From Perkinsus olseni (taxonomy: Eukaryota > Perkinsozoa > Perkinsida > Perkinsidae), in the NCBI GenBank assembly GCA_013115135.1, contig JABANP010000045.1:1-64000 (forward strand): a DNA stretch of 64,000 bases, read 5' to 3'. How positions within the stretch are numbered: position 1 is the stretch's first letter; every line of letters starts with the position of its first letter. A program made the translations under genes and the position numbers. Below are positions 35,518-44,908 of this stretch, piece by piece. The notes under the pieces were generated by a model. It was not told the DNA's origin, ran no database searches, and worked only from the letters and a program-made list of their open reading frames with translations.

Positions 35518-37095
35518 TCAATACGGAATCACCATCAACCCCACCTTCCCGTCGATAGAAGCTTTCCCTAAACATCGTGCTGTAGACGGACCAATCGCCA
35601 AGTCTCTCAGCACCGAGGGCGCCGCGACCACCTTCCCACCTGCAACCGTTCTCGCCTCCTCCACCCCGACAAGCTTCTTCCGCCACCGCGCCGCTTCTGC
35701 CACCATCACTTCGCTTTTCTCACGTCCACTATCAGCTTCCCTTCGCAGCCGGGCTTCCACATCCCTCTGAAACCCCATTATGTTTTCTGACACCTCTAGC
35801 TGCGTCCCTACCCATTCCTTCACTCTCAGCTCGATGCTCTCCTCAAGACCGCGTATCATCTCAGCTGCCTTGGCACGCTCATAGCTGAAACCACGGCAAC
35901 TTGAAATCTTACGCTCTCTCGAATTTCCTCAAACCCACTCAATCTCTTTCACTTGAGAACTCAGACTCTGTAGTGTCCTCTTCCACTCGGTCGCGTCAGC
36001 AATGTACCTGTCAGAGCATCCTGACGCTACGAGTCGTAGCCTACGACGCTGCTGTATACACCTTATATCGCCATAGGCTTTCATACGACTCGCATGCCGC
36101 CTCATCGGCTATTCACTACGTCCCCCACCCCTTACTGTTCGGTGGATCCTTGTAGGAAGTCCAACACCTTCCGATTATCCCCTTGCGCCTGTTAAAATGA
36201 ACATGAGCCATCGATCTGCGAGCTCAACATCCACACCCAATATGCTACACTCCGCTGGAGTTTCTCGCCAGTCACCACGGACAAACACCAGCAGAAACGA
36301 TGGCCATCCCCGGTTGTAAACACAGTATCGAGCCGATACTATCGACTCTACGTCACTTTCACGAAGGCCGTCCATAAACAACAACTCTCGACAGCTTCTT
36401 TCGGGTCAGGTACAGTATGAAAGAGACGCATTCCAAATTCCGCCCACCGACAGAAGATATCATCTTGCACTCACCCGAGACAATCCATCCGCGGTCTCCC
36501 TCAACTTCTCATTCAGCTGCTCTTCCCGAGTCCTCCACTCTGAACGCTCGTCGTCCATCATCTGATGACCATCACCTCACAGCCCTGACCGCGCGCCACA
36601 AAATTGTCCCTTTCCCTGCGCACCTGCACCCGTCTCTGAGCTTCCTCTTCCATTTCCCTCACCAAACCCTCGACATTCCTCCAACGACTCCTCCAGCTCT
36701 TTTCGATGGACACTGAGAAAATTGCTGGATGCTACTCATGCTCTTCGTTCTCAAAAAACAAGAAAGTTTGCATCTGTTTAATTCTCAATTTTAGTGCCGC
36801 CTTTCGCCGGCGAAGTGGGCGATTGGTGAAGTTTTCAAGATACTAAATCGGCGTATATTGCGATGGTTCGATTGTAAAGCACACGAGGCGTACAAACCCT
36901 CTGTCTGGGACTTCCACACTTCCGACAAGAAGCGCGCGGTGACTCGCAGCCGCCCTGAGCCCAGTCGTCTCACCGTAGCTGCTCATTCTCCAACGACAGT
37001 GTCCGGATGGCGATACGATCTTCGAGGCGCCGCGATGTGAGGTCTTCCTCAGCCATTCGCTCGCGCTCCTCGTACTCCCTCAATGTATCCTCCAA
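35518..37095 (-). CDS. Coiled-coil protein, multi-exon
   Basis: Exon blocks on the minus strand: LEDTLREYEERERMAEEDLT..TLSLENEQLR (about 36,985-37,090), NVEGLVREMEEEAQRRVQVR joined to MMDDERSEWRTREEQLNEKL across the 47-nt intron at 36,562-36,608, FMDGLRESDVESI (near 36,370), YIADATEWKRTLQSLSSQVK (near 35,990), and YERAKAAEMIRGLEESIELR to the end. The last exon (about 35,518-35,880) finishes ..KVGLMVIPY with a stop at 35,518-35,520. The protein is highly charged and heptad-rich, so probably a structural filament or tether. The 5' end is not resolved. Confidence 0.55.
36562..36608 (-). other. Introner-like intron, copy c, with GA donor
   Basis: 47 nt beginning GACAATTTTGTGGCGCG and ending CATCAG. 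Removing it joins ..VRRER to MMDDERSEW in phase within one continuous coiled coil. The start matches introns a and b except that the donor is GA. GA and GC donors are established in dinoflagellates. Confidence 0.6.
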
Positions 37096-37373
37096 ACTAG
37101 AGACCTACGAACCCAAAGGTCCCCGGATCGAACCCCGCACCTCCCATATAGAGCAGCAGAAACGATAAAAATACGCAAGCCGTCCTACGCAACGGCCACC
37201 ATGTACAAAGATCGGGAACGACTCCGAATGCTAGGCTTTAAGCACGCATAAGAGGTTCGAACGATGCGTTGTGCAAAGGGATGATGCGCACGAATAAGTT
37301 GCTGGTCTGCTTTACTAAGATGTTACGAATTTTATGCTACAATCACTACTATAACGTATATTATGCTATTACA

Positions 37374-38070
37374 CTATATACTCAAGTGCTCGACAGGGAG
37401 TGAGTGGATGGGATTTCCGAACCTTGACCCCCCTAATGTGCTCAACGGCGGCTCTTCCGACATTACCCTTCTGAGTGCCTTCCTGTGCTTCTCCGTCATC
37501 TCCTCAAGTCTATCGATGTACCGCAGACAGGTGGCATGATAGTCTGCACTCTGCAGGAACGCCGCTCCAATAGAGGTACCGTCTGAGGAGGCCGAATACT
37601 GGCCGACACCAACCGGTCTGGCCGTATTCATTCACAGCGAGCTTGAGGATGGTGTAAGACGAGAGACGAGCATGTCGCTAGATTTCACGAAAGCTGTGAC
37701 GCGTACTGTACCGATACTCAAGCAGACTGACAAGTCGATCAGAAAAGCAGTGGACGGGCACGCAGTCTCTGCGGGAAAGTTGGAACCGGATCGTAGCTCT
37801 TACCTCGTTCAACTGCTCCTCCAAGCACACCACACGCTTCTCCAACCAATACAGCGTCTTAGGTCTATCTGCGCAAGAGAGGGACGCAAAGTAGCTCGTG
37901 TATTTCTGGATCTTCCAGCATGTACACTGGAAGAGCTCACCCGGGTGGTCTGCTAATAGCCGGTACCATGGCTTGGGCTCACACTTGCGGGCCAGGACTT
38001 CAAACTGAGGCAACCGACTGAGGGCACCACCAGCCTGCACGGTCATCACCTTGCACGCCAAATCGCTCAT
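37374..38070 (-). CDS. Coiled-coil-containing hypothetical protein
   Basis: Starts at ATG 38,070 with MSDLACKVMTVQAGG, then ARKCEPKPWYRLLADHP. A GT-AG intron leads to DRPKTLYWLEKRVVCLEEQL (coiled coil), and further introns lead to the last exon, LRYIDRLEEMTEKHRKALRR..LPVEHLSI, which ends at 37,374-37,376. The two outer exons are well supported by composition and start/stop; the middle junctions are approximate. The interval 37,100-37,373 between this gene and the next coiled-coil gene shows no coding signal. Function unknown. Confidence 0.5.
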
Positions 38071-38515
38071 CTTCTTTCGTAGCCCCTCTGACGGTGTTCC
38101 TCCCGACCACTACAGCGTCTTGATCTGATCCCTCTACCTGACGCAACGGGCGTGGGTGTATTCACCATAGGGCTGTTGAATGGTCAGTAGGAAGTGTTTG
38201 ACGGAGCTTCTATGGATAGCGTTGGATACTCGTACTCATTATGATGCACCTCTGACACTTTTCTGATATCTATCGGGATGCCAGGCGAGGCATTGACAGC
38301 TCCGACCCAGAACAAGATCAGTGACGCCCATTCCTTTCAGTGCCTTCTCCATGCCCTCAGTGTTCCCAGGACTCAATAATGGATGATGATCAGCACAGTC
38401 GAGCCTTATTCTACTACACTGACCTCAGTGGTGACCTTTAGCGAAGCGAAAAGAGGATATTGAACGATTGACCAACGTGAAGTAGGAGTCGATTGTGTTG
38501 CGCCCCATCACCCTA

Positions 38516-38790
38516 GGACCTCGTCGTCATCCTCGTCTGTGGTGCTCTCTCCGAAACTGGACCAGCCAAAGGCGTGGGGCGACATTTCTGATAGGAGAAA
38601 AAGGAAAACCGAGGACGACCTGGAAGCCGGGCTCTCCCATGGGAAGAGACTAACCCATCCTACCAAAGGAAATAAGGAATGGAACGCATTTAGTGGCGCG
38701 CGAAAGTTATCAGAATCAGTGACGATGAAAGATCCCGGGTTCAAATCGCGGGAGGCGCATTTTCTCAAGAAGGAAATCCTGCTAGGCTAA
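38516..38790 (+). CDS. Charged C-terminal exon of an unrecognised gene
   Basis: Open plus-strand frame with a Ser run followed by LDQPKAWGDISDRRKRKTED and GNKEWNAFSGARKLSESVTM, stopping at TAA or TAG just 60 bp before the next gene's ATG at 38,851. The biased, lysine-rich composition looks like a real nuclear-protein tail. Its upstream exons (somewhere in 38,080-38,510) could not be placed. It may be the end of a gene convergent with the coiled-coil gene on the other strand. Confidence 0.35.
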
Positions 38791-38850
38791 CAGTCGTACC
38801 TGTCCAAAGCACAATCATCAGTTTGTATATTCATAATTTATTTATCAAGC

Positions 38851-41522
38851 ATGGCAGAGAAGACCTGCGTCGTAGTCGGTGCCGGTGTAGTCGGGTTGGC
38901 CATCACTCGCGCTCTTGCAAGATGCGCTGCTACTCAAGTAAGAAGTTCGCGGATTTATGGTATAACGTTTTCATACTAGTGATCAAATATTAATCGCTCA
39001 CTAGGGATAAGAACTCTTATCAAACCCCGAAAGGGAGTTGAACTCACTTGATCAGCTCTTTTGGGAACTATAAACGTATAAATGCTTCGTTCGTGCCGCA
39101 AAAGGACCTAAAGAAGCGCTTCACTCGTAGCCTTGTAGATAGCAAGATCGTTCAACCAGCATGTTGTTCTGCTTGGTGAATGCTGATGCTCTCTCTCCCC
39201 TAGGTCATATGCATTGATAAGCACTCACGCTTCGGTGAGGAGACCAGCAGTCGCAACAGCGAAGTCCTTCATCAAGGTAGGCATAGTCCGAATGGCATCC
39301 ACCTATCAAGACCGGCCCAGGTATTTATTACAAGAAAGATTCCCTCAAGGCGAGGACGTGTGTCCGGGGAGCCCGACTGATGGAGAGCTTCATCCACCAG
39401 CACAACATCACCACACTACCCTGCGGTACTAACGGGCAGACCCTCCACAGCTCCCGACCATCTCCCGTCCCGGCGGCGTCTTAGACTCGACAGAGGTCTC
39501 CTGACTATCCCGGACATTCCTTAGCCCGTTCCGTAAACTGAGGGTTTTCAATAGACAGCCTCTCCTGAATTGCAGGAGCGCTCGCAGGATTGAATTCATC
39601 GTGTAAAAGACGATCCTGGGGGGCGCTTCGGAACTTAGTGGAGATCTGTTGAACAGCCGAACTAATTCTAATTGGTCTATTGAGTAGTTCATCGCCCTCG
39701 TGGTAGGTGCATACATCGTGGCGCGTGACAGAGAGCAGCTCGGTGAACTCCTCCATAAAGCACAAGTGAACGGTGCGAGGGATGTCGACTGGGCCCCGTC
39801 CCTGCCTGAGGGGGTGAGGATGTCCCAAGTCTTGCCCGAATTCTGATCGGTGCTCTCGCAGGTGCCCTCCGATTTCTCCGCCCTTTGGAGCGCCAACACT
39901 TCTATTTTCGACTCCCATGGTGTGATGGAGGCCTTGCGAGACGACGCAGAGGAGCACGGCGCTATGATCGCTACTGATAACAAAGTCACTGGTAAGAATA
40001 GTAATTTCATTGTCGTAATAGAAACAAGTGTCAAATCAGTCCTGAGTTCCAAAGGCCGCTCCCAGGATCGTCTTCCACACGTTAAATTCAATCCTGGGAG
40101 TACTCCTGAAACATTTGTATATCGAACTGTGAAATACCCAGTTGTTTTTCTTCCGAAACAGTACCTTAGTGGTCGTCGTAGTAGTAGCCTAAGCCAGTGG
40201 CGTTCCATCAGGTGTGTCGTACTCCGAGGCTGCTGCCTCCAGTGGTGAACCCCCCTTCACGTTACTACTCAATGGTGGGGAGGACTCCATGCCCTGCGAT
40301 GTCCTCATCAACGCTGCTGGTCTGCATGCTACTCATTTTTCTCAACTATGGCTCGAAGACAGCGACACTGTCCACATTCCCACCACCAGGTCCGTCTTCC
40401 CTCGTCTGCCGTCTAGCCACGCTGATGCGTCCCTTCAGGTTCGTTAAGGGTAATTATTTCAAACTGAAGAGCGGTATCAAGTTCCCGTTCAAGAGCTTGG
40501 TCTATCCCCAGCCAACAGCGACTGGCCTGGGTAACCCCGCCCCCTCTCCATCTATTAAGGACGCCTCTCTCCTCAGGCACACACTGCACCCTCAGCCTCG
40601 ATGGCAAGGCGTTGAAATTCGGTCCTAATGGGGAATGGCTGGCGGATGATGTCGATTTGGGTGAGTTGTGGTACTTGTCTAGTGGTCGTATATATATCGA
40701 CTTTGATCTTGTCTGATATTACCGAGAGGCTAATGTGGTTCATTATCATACTTCATTAATAGTTGTGGAGCGGGCGGAGCATCTCCTGTCACTTCTGTCC
40801 CTTTCCGTGCGTGGGTTCGTTCAAATTGTTTCTCGACGACTATGTTGACTGAACTCGCGGGATGCGTACCATTCGGGAGCGCGCGGTCTGTGTATTCTAC
40901 AAAAATACGAAATGGCTATCATTCACATTCTACCAGCCAAAATCGTTGTGCGCTGTGGTAGATGGTCCCGAAAAAATACAGAGAAAAGCCCGCGCTAGGG
41001 TTCGAACCCAAGAAGGTTGTGTCGAGCTCCGCTTATTCGTCATGAAGCTTTAGTTATATGATCTCCCATTAATATAGGATTGATTACCAGAATTCAGCAC
41101 GTTCATAATCTATCTAGTATAATCATGGGACATACTGTATTTATTAATCCATGGCATAAGTCGATTGTCGTCAGATGACTTCAAAACTTATCAAGTTGAC
41201 CCGGCCATGGCTGCTGAGTTTTACGACAGCATCCGAGACTACTGGCCCGACCTCCCGGATGACTCCCTTGAGCCCGACTACTCCGGCATTCGACCAAAAA
41301 TCGACGAGGGCGATTTCGTTATCGACGATCATGGTTACACTGGAAAGCACGTGTCACTGTAAGTGTGTCGACAAGCTTCACTGCGCCACGAAATTGCCCG
41401 GTCTTCGGTTTAGATACGGCATAGAGTCCCCCGGCTTGACCGCTTCATTGGCCATTGCCGAGGAGGTATTGGGCAAGTTGGGGATGAAAACAGAAGAGCC
41501 TCTGTCCGAGACTGTCGAGTGA
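38851..41522 (+). CDS. L2HGDH: L-2-hydroxyglutarate dehydrogenase (FAD-dependent)
   Basis: Oxidises L-2-hydroxyglutarate to 2-oxoglutarate with FAD, a metabolite-repair enzyme usually mitochondrial. Ten exons give 387 codons in one frame: 38,851-38,937; 39,204-39,276; 39,321-39,425; 39,707-39,828; 39,862-39,991; 40,212-40,389; 40,439-40,530; 40,577-40,660; 41,175-41,358; 41,414-41,522. All introns are GT-AG, the shortest 33 nt. Family marks in order: the Rossmann dinucleotide motif [12 protein letters not shown] at the N-terminus, [63 protein letters not shown], and the C-terminal [16 protein letters not shown] and [19 protein letters not shown]. Length is close to the family norm. No targeting peptide precedes the FAD motif, so cytosolic location or a missed 5' exon are both possible. 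Introns 3, 5 and 8 contain repeats. Confidence 0.92.
39573..39637 (+). repeat. Intronic repeat, copy in L2HGDH intron 3
   Basis: 65 nt whose reverse complement recurs in intron 5 of the same gene (40,043-40,108). Shared core words are CAGGATTGAATT and GAAGACGATCCTGGG-type sequence. Intron 3 is 281 nt, far longer than the gene's small introns. Confidence 0.75.
40043..40108 (-). repeat. Intronic repeat, inverted copy in L2HGDH intron 5
   Basis: Inverted relative of 39,573-39,637 within the 220-nt intron 5. The two copies could pair in the pre-mRNA across exons 4 and 5. Confidence 0.75.
40771..41052 (+). repeat. SINE-like dispersed repeat, copy 2, in L2HGDH intron 8
   Basis: Same family as 34,937-35,230, in the same orientation and within the 514-nt intron 8 (40,661-41,174). 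The box B-like GGGTTCGAACCC and the GAGCTCCGCTT end are conserved. The insertion accounts for most of the intron's extra length. Confidence 0.75.
41359..41413 (+). other. L2HGDH intron 9 carrying the introner core in reverse
   Basis: 55-nt GT-AG intron. Positions 41,379-41,398 (CACTGCGCCACGAAATTGCC) are the reverse complement of the shared 5' end of the introns at 32,479, 33,036 and 36,562. Confidence 0.6.
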
Positions 41523-42095
41523 ATGCTGTCTTTTGTTGATCATCATCCTTTTGATGTGTTTCTACCGTGATGATGATGATGGGTGCTCTTGCGTGAGTAA
41601 CACTCGTCAAAGTTCGCCAGCTATTGTCCTACCAGAATTCCCCTCGCATGAATACCGAGAAGTACGAGGAAGTGTCACCAAGGTCACTAAGGGTTTGGGG
41701 CCCGTCACCACACGTTTGTGCTGCCATCTATCTTGGGCAGGTTCAGCGTCCGATTCATTGTTGTATATCGGCATAGTGCCCTGTCGTGCTTGGCCGGCGG
41801 TTGTGTATCGATATTGCGGTATATCTGCTTAATCGAGCCGCTGAGTCAAGATGACAGTCCAATCCTGTGGTGTCTTGTGTTCGAGTCGAGATTCGGCACG
41901 CGAAGGCAATGAACTGCACTCGCGTGTATAGCGGTTCTGTTATTATCAAGCTTCGACCTAAGATACTTTAACAACCGGATAGTCTAACAACTGTGATTAC
42001 CGCATTGTGAAGTTTGTGTTTAATTCGGATGGACCAACTTACAAACAAAGAAACGCTCCCCAAAAAAGGAAACCAATAAGCTGTTCAAAAGAATA
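41523..42095. other. Convergent intergenic region
   Basis: Lies between the 3' end of the plus-strand L2HGDH gene and the 3' end of the minus-strand AAA ATPase gene. Apart from a short ATGATGATG run near 41,570, no feature is seen. Confidence 0.5.
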
Positions 42096-44571
42096 TCATT
42101 CATCATGCATGACAACTTGAGTCGGCCATGATCCGAACTTGTCATTCCATTGGATATACTCCTCCAGCCTAGCCTCGCTCGCATGGCTGTGGGTGAGGGC
42201 ATCTTCGAGATCTGCCTCAACCAGCGGTCTGGGAGTGAGGGTAAGAGGGTCTACGTCTCCCTCTGTCGATGATGCTAACTTAGACAATGTTTCCCGAATG
42301 GGAATCTAAAAGATTCATCATGAGCATGGTTCGAGTTTAAGAAGCTCCTACCATCGCAGCCGCACACATCAACTGTTTGATGTCACTTCCCGAGTACCCC
42401 TCGGTACTGCTGGACAAACGGTCGATCGCTCCATCGTCTACACTGCTCGGCAGTCCCTCCAGTCGACACCATACTGGAATGATGAAGTTGTAGAAGCCTT
42501 GTGATGAGGTACCTCCGGGCCTCCATGCCGGGCAGGGGGGTGTATCTGCCCACACCGATGTAGCCCTCACGGTAGCTGCAGCAGCAGGAGGAAAAGCAGT
42601 TATTCTCATCCGAACAGTTGTTGACGGAAGCGCAGCTGCAACGGTTTCAAACGCTATTATGATAAAATAAAATTTCATGAATATAACGTACTATCAGAGT
42701 CGATGTATTGTTACATGGAATTACATAATTTGCAGCATGAAAGAGTATTCAGGAGGCGCTCTTGAAACTAATGAGAGGCGATCTATTGAATACTGGGAAT
42801 TCATTCTCTTTACTTTGTAAAGTTAACCCTTCACACAGTAATACCTAGTAACAACCAAGTTCTAACCCTCCCAAGACCAACCCCTTACAGCTTCTTCGGG
42901 AAGCGTCTCAATGCGGCGGCGTCGATCTGCCACGGAAGGTTGGTCGCCCCCAGGAACAATATTCGGGACTCGGGTTTGCTAGTGACACCATCGAGGGCGG
43001 CCAGGAACTCATTCTTCAATCGTCGTGTCGATTCATGATCGCCCTCGGATCTTGCTCCGAGGATACTGTCTATCTGAACGCACCCGATGAGACTGCCGGC
43101 CCGACCGACAGCGAAGGGAAAATTAATCGAACGATAAACATCCTCGCGTGCCGCGATCCCTGAGCCCCTGGATGATGAAGGCTCTCGCCTCACCTCGTCT
43201 ATGAAGATAACTGTGGGTTGGTAATGATCGGCTACTTGGAACAGAGTGTTGACCATCTTCTCGCTTTCCTCCGATCCACTTCGAGAAGAGTGTCGAGGCG
43301 GATACGTTGATGAAGGTGGCATTGACCTTAGAGGCTATCCATCTCCCTAACATGGTCTTACCGGTGCCTGACAGAATCAGCCAGTGCGTGGTGAGGAGCC
43401 GTATCAGTCAACGATAAGAAGCGGGCAGCACTGCTGCGGACCATCGAGGGGGCCCACCAGGCGGTCCGAAGAGTAGGACCCCTCTTGGAGGCCTCGTCAA
43501 GGGGGGAGGCGAAGAGCTGTGGAAATCTCTGTGGCATGATGAGCACCTCCGTGATTGTCTGTTTGGCAAACTTCAACCCTGACAGCGATGCTATCAGGTT
43601 TGGACCGTCCAGCGCGCTCACCGGCGATGTCGTCGTCTCGGACCATGGTAGCCTCCGAAGGGCTCACTCGGAGGGCCTCGATCGCTTCAACCATCTCAGG
43701 CTGTAAATGGTCAAGCGATGAGCCTGATACGATATTGTCACTGCAGCAACAAGTGGTGGATTTTGACTGTATTCTAATAGCAAATTGTGGTGACACGGAG
43801 GAAGGCTGTTAAGCATCGTGTAACCATCCATACCACTCGCTGCGGAAACACCGTAGAATTGAACGATAGGGCAGCCTTGCTCCGGGCCGAGAGTGACGCT
43901 GCTTGTCAGAAGGCCCTACCTCTCTCGCTCTCCTCTACTTCATCCTTATCGGACTTCAACCTAATCAGACAGGAAGTCGTGTCGATACCCCACCCAACGA
44001 GATCCACCCTTTCCGCAGCTGTCCGCCCCCTGCCCTCCCCCGAGCCACACTCGAGCAGGATGCCGTTGATGGCTCTCTTGTCGGTCATGGGCTCGACCCT
44101 CTCTGTTTCTTTCCGTTTACTATGGTTAGTCTCTCTTCTCGTTAGGCTCAGCTCGGCCATCAATTCATCACAGATATCATCAACATCGGTCGGCTTCGAG
44201 GAAGGCTCTCCCGTCACCGACACCTGCCAGGATGGCCGCCTCCCATCCCGGCACAGCAAGACTACAATCTGTTGCCACAACAACTTCTCCTTCTCAGCGC
44301 GGTCGTCCAGTTCGATCTTCTGGTCTATCCACCTCCGCTCCAACACGCATCTCAGATACGCCGCGTCAGCGGGGAGGCGGCGAGCTGTGGGGCTCCGACC
44401 TCCAACAGACTCACGGCCGACTGACGAGAAGGACGTGAATGGAGGCGTCGGGCAAGTCCACCATCCCACTTGGATGGCCTTCCTCGTTGCCACGCCATCA
44501 TCATTACTGTGCTGTTGCCGCAGATACGCGAGGAGAGATGACAAGACTTCCGTTGTATCGGAAGAAGACAT
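42096..44571 (-). CDS. AAA ATPase of the fidgetin-like/spastin/VPS4 (meiotic) clade
   Basis: Probably a hexameric ATPase that severs microtubules or remodels membrane complexes; the closest match by eye is fidgetin-like 1. From ATG 44,571 ([20 protein letters not shown]) an N-terminal helical region of about 200 residues precedes [20 protein letters not shown]. Walker A (GPPGTGKT) is split by a 90-nt intron (43,368-43,457), and [20 protein letters not shown] follows. Walker B (VIFIDEIDSIL) is split by a 120-nt intron (43,074-43,193). Then come [18 protein letters not shown], sensor region [23 protein letters not shown] (second-region-of-homology arginines), a [16 protein letters not shown] helix, and the C-terminal [26 protein letters not shown] typical of this clade. 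The stop is at 42,096-42,098. Substrate cannot be read from the sequence. Confidence 0.8.
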
Positions 44572-44908
44572 TCTACTGCTCTCTGGATATCAACACTCGA
44601 CTGGCCAGCAGGCTTGCCGTGCCTGCATGCCGGCGTCGACTCCGATCAAGTGGTCAAGGAACACATGAGCCGGAGACCCTCCTGTTGTGTCGTGAAAGAG
44701 TCGGACCCCACGCGGACCGATGCCCGTTCGACTGTTACAACGAAAGCAGCACTGAGGCGGGAGTGAGAATCGATTGATTTATGCAAAGTCTTCAACGACA
44801 AATTTATACTCATTATTAATACACCGGCCGCCATTAAGACCGGTAGGTGCTTCTTCCGCATGCTCTTCGGCCGGGTCGCGATTTATCGATACTTCAACAA
44901 TTCTACGG

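Noticed and set aside
37100..37160. Reverse-strand TTCGATCC sequence resembling a tRNA T loop
   Set aside because: The stem does not pair and no acceptor arm is found.
38690..38760. tRNA-like T-arm (CCCGGGTTCAAATCGCGGG) with a possible box A upstream
   Set aside because: The D and anticodon arms do not fold, and the sequence lies inside a plausible lysine-rich coding exon on the plus strand.
39429..40208. 259-codon minus-strand open frame
   Set aside because: It overlaps exons and introns of the confirmed L2HGDH gene on the plus strand and has no recognisable features.
43787..44668. 293-codon plus-strand open frame
   Set aside because: It is antisense to the N-terminal exon of the AAA ATPase gene, which has a clear protein continuation; the plus frame shows no domain.
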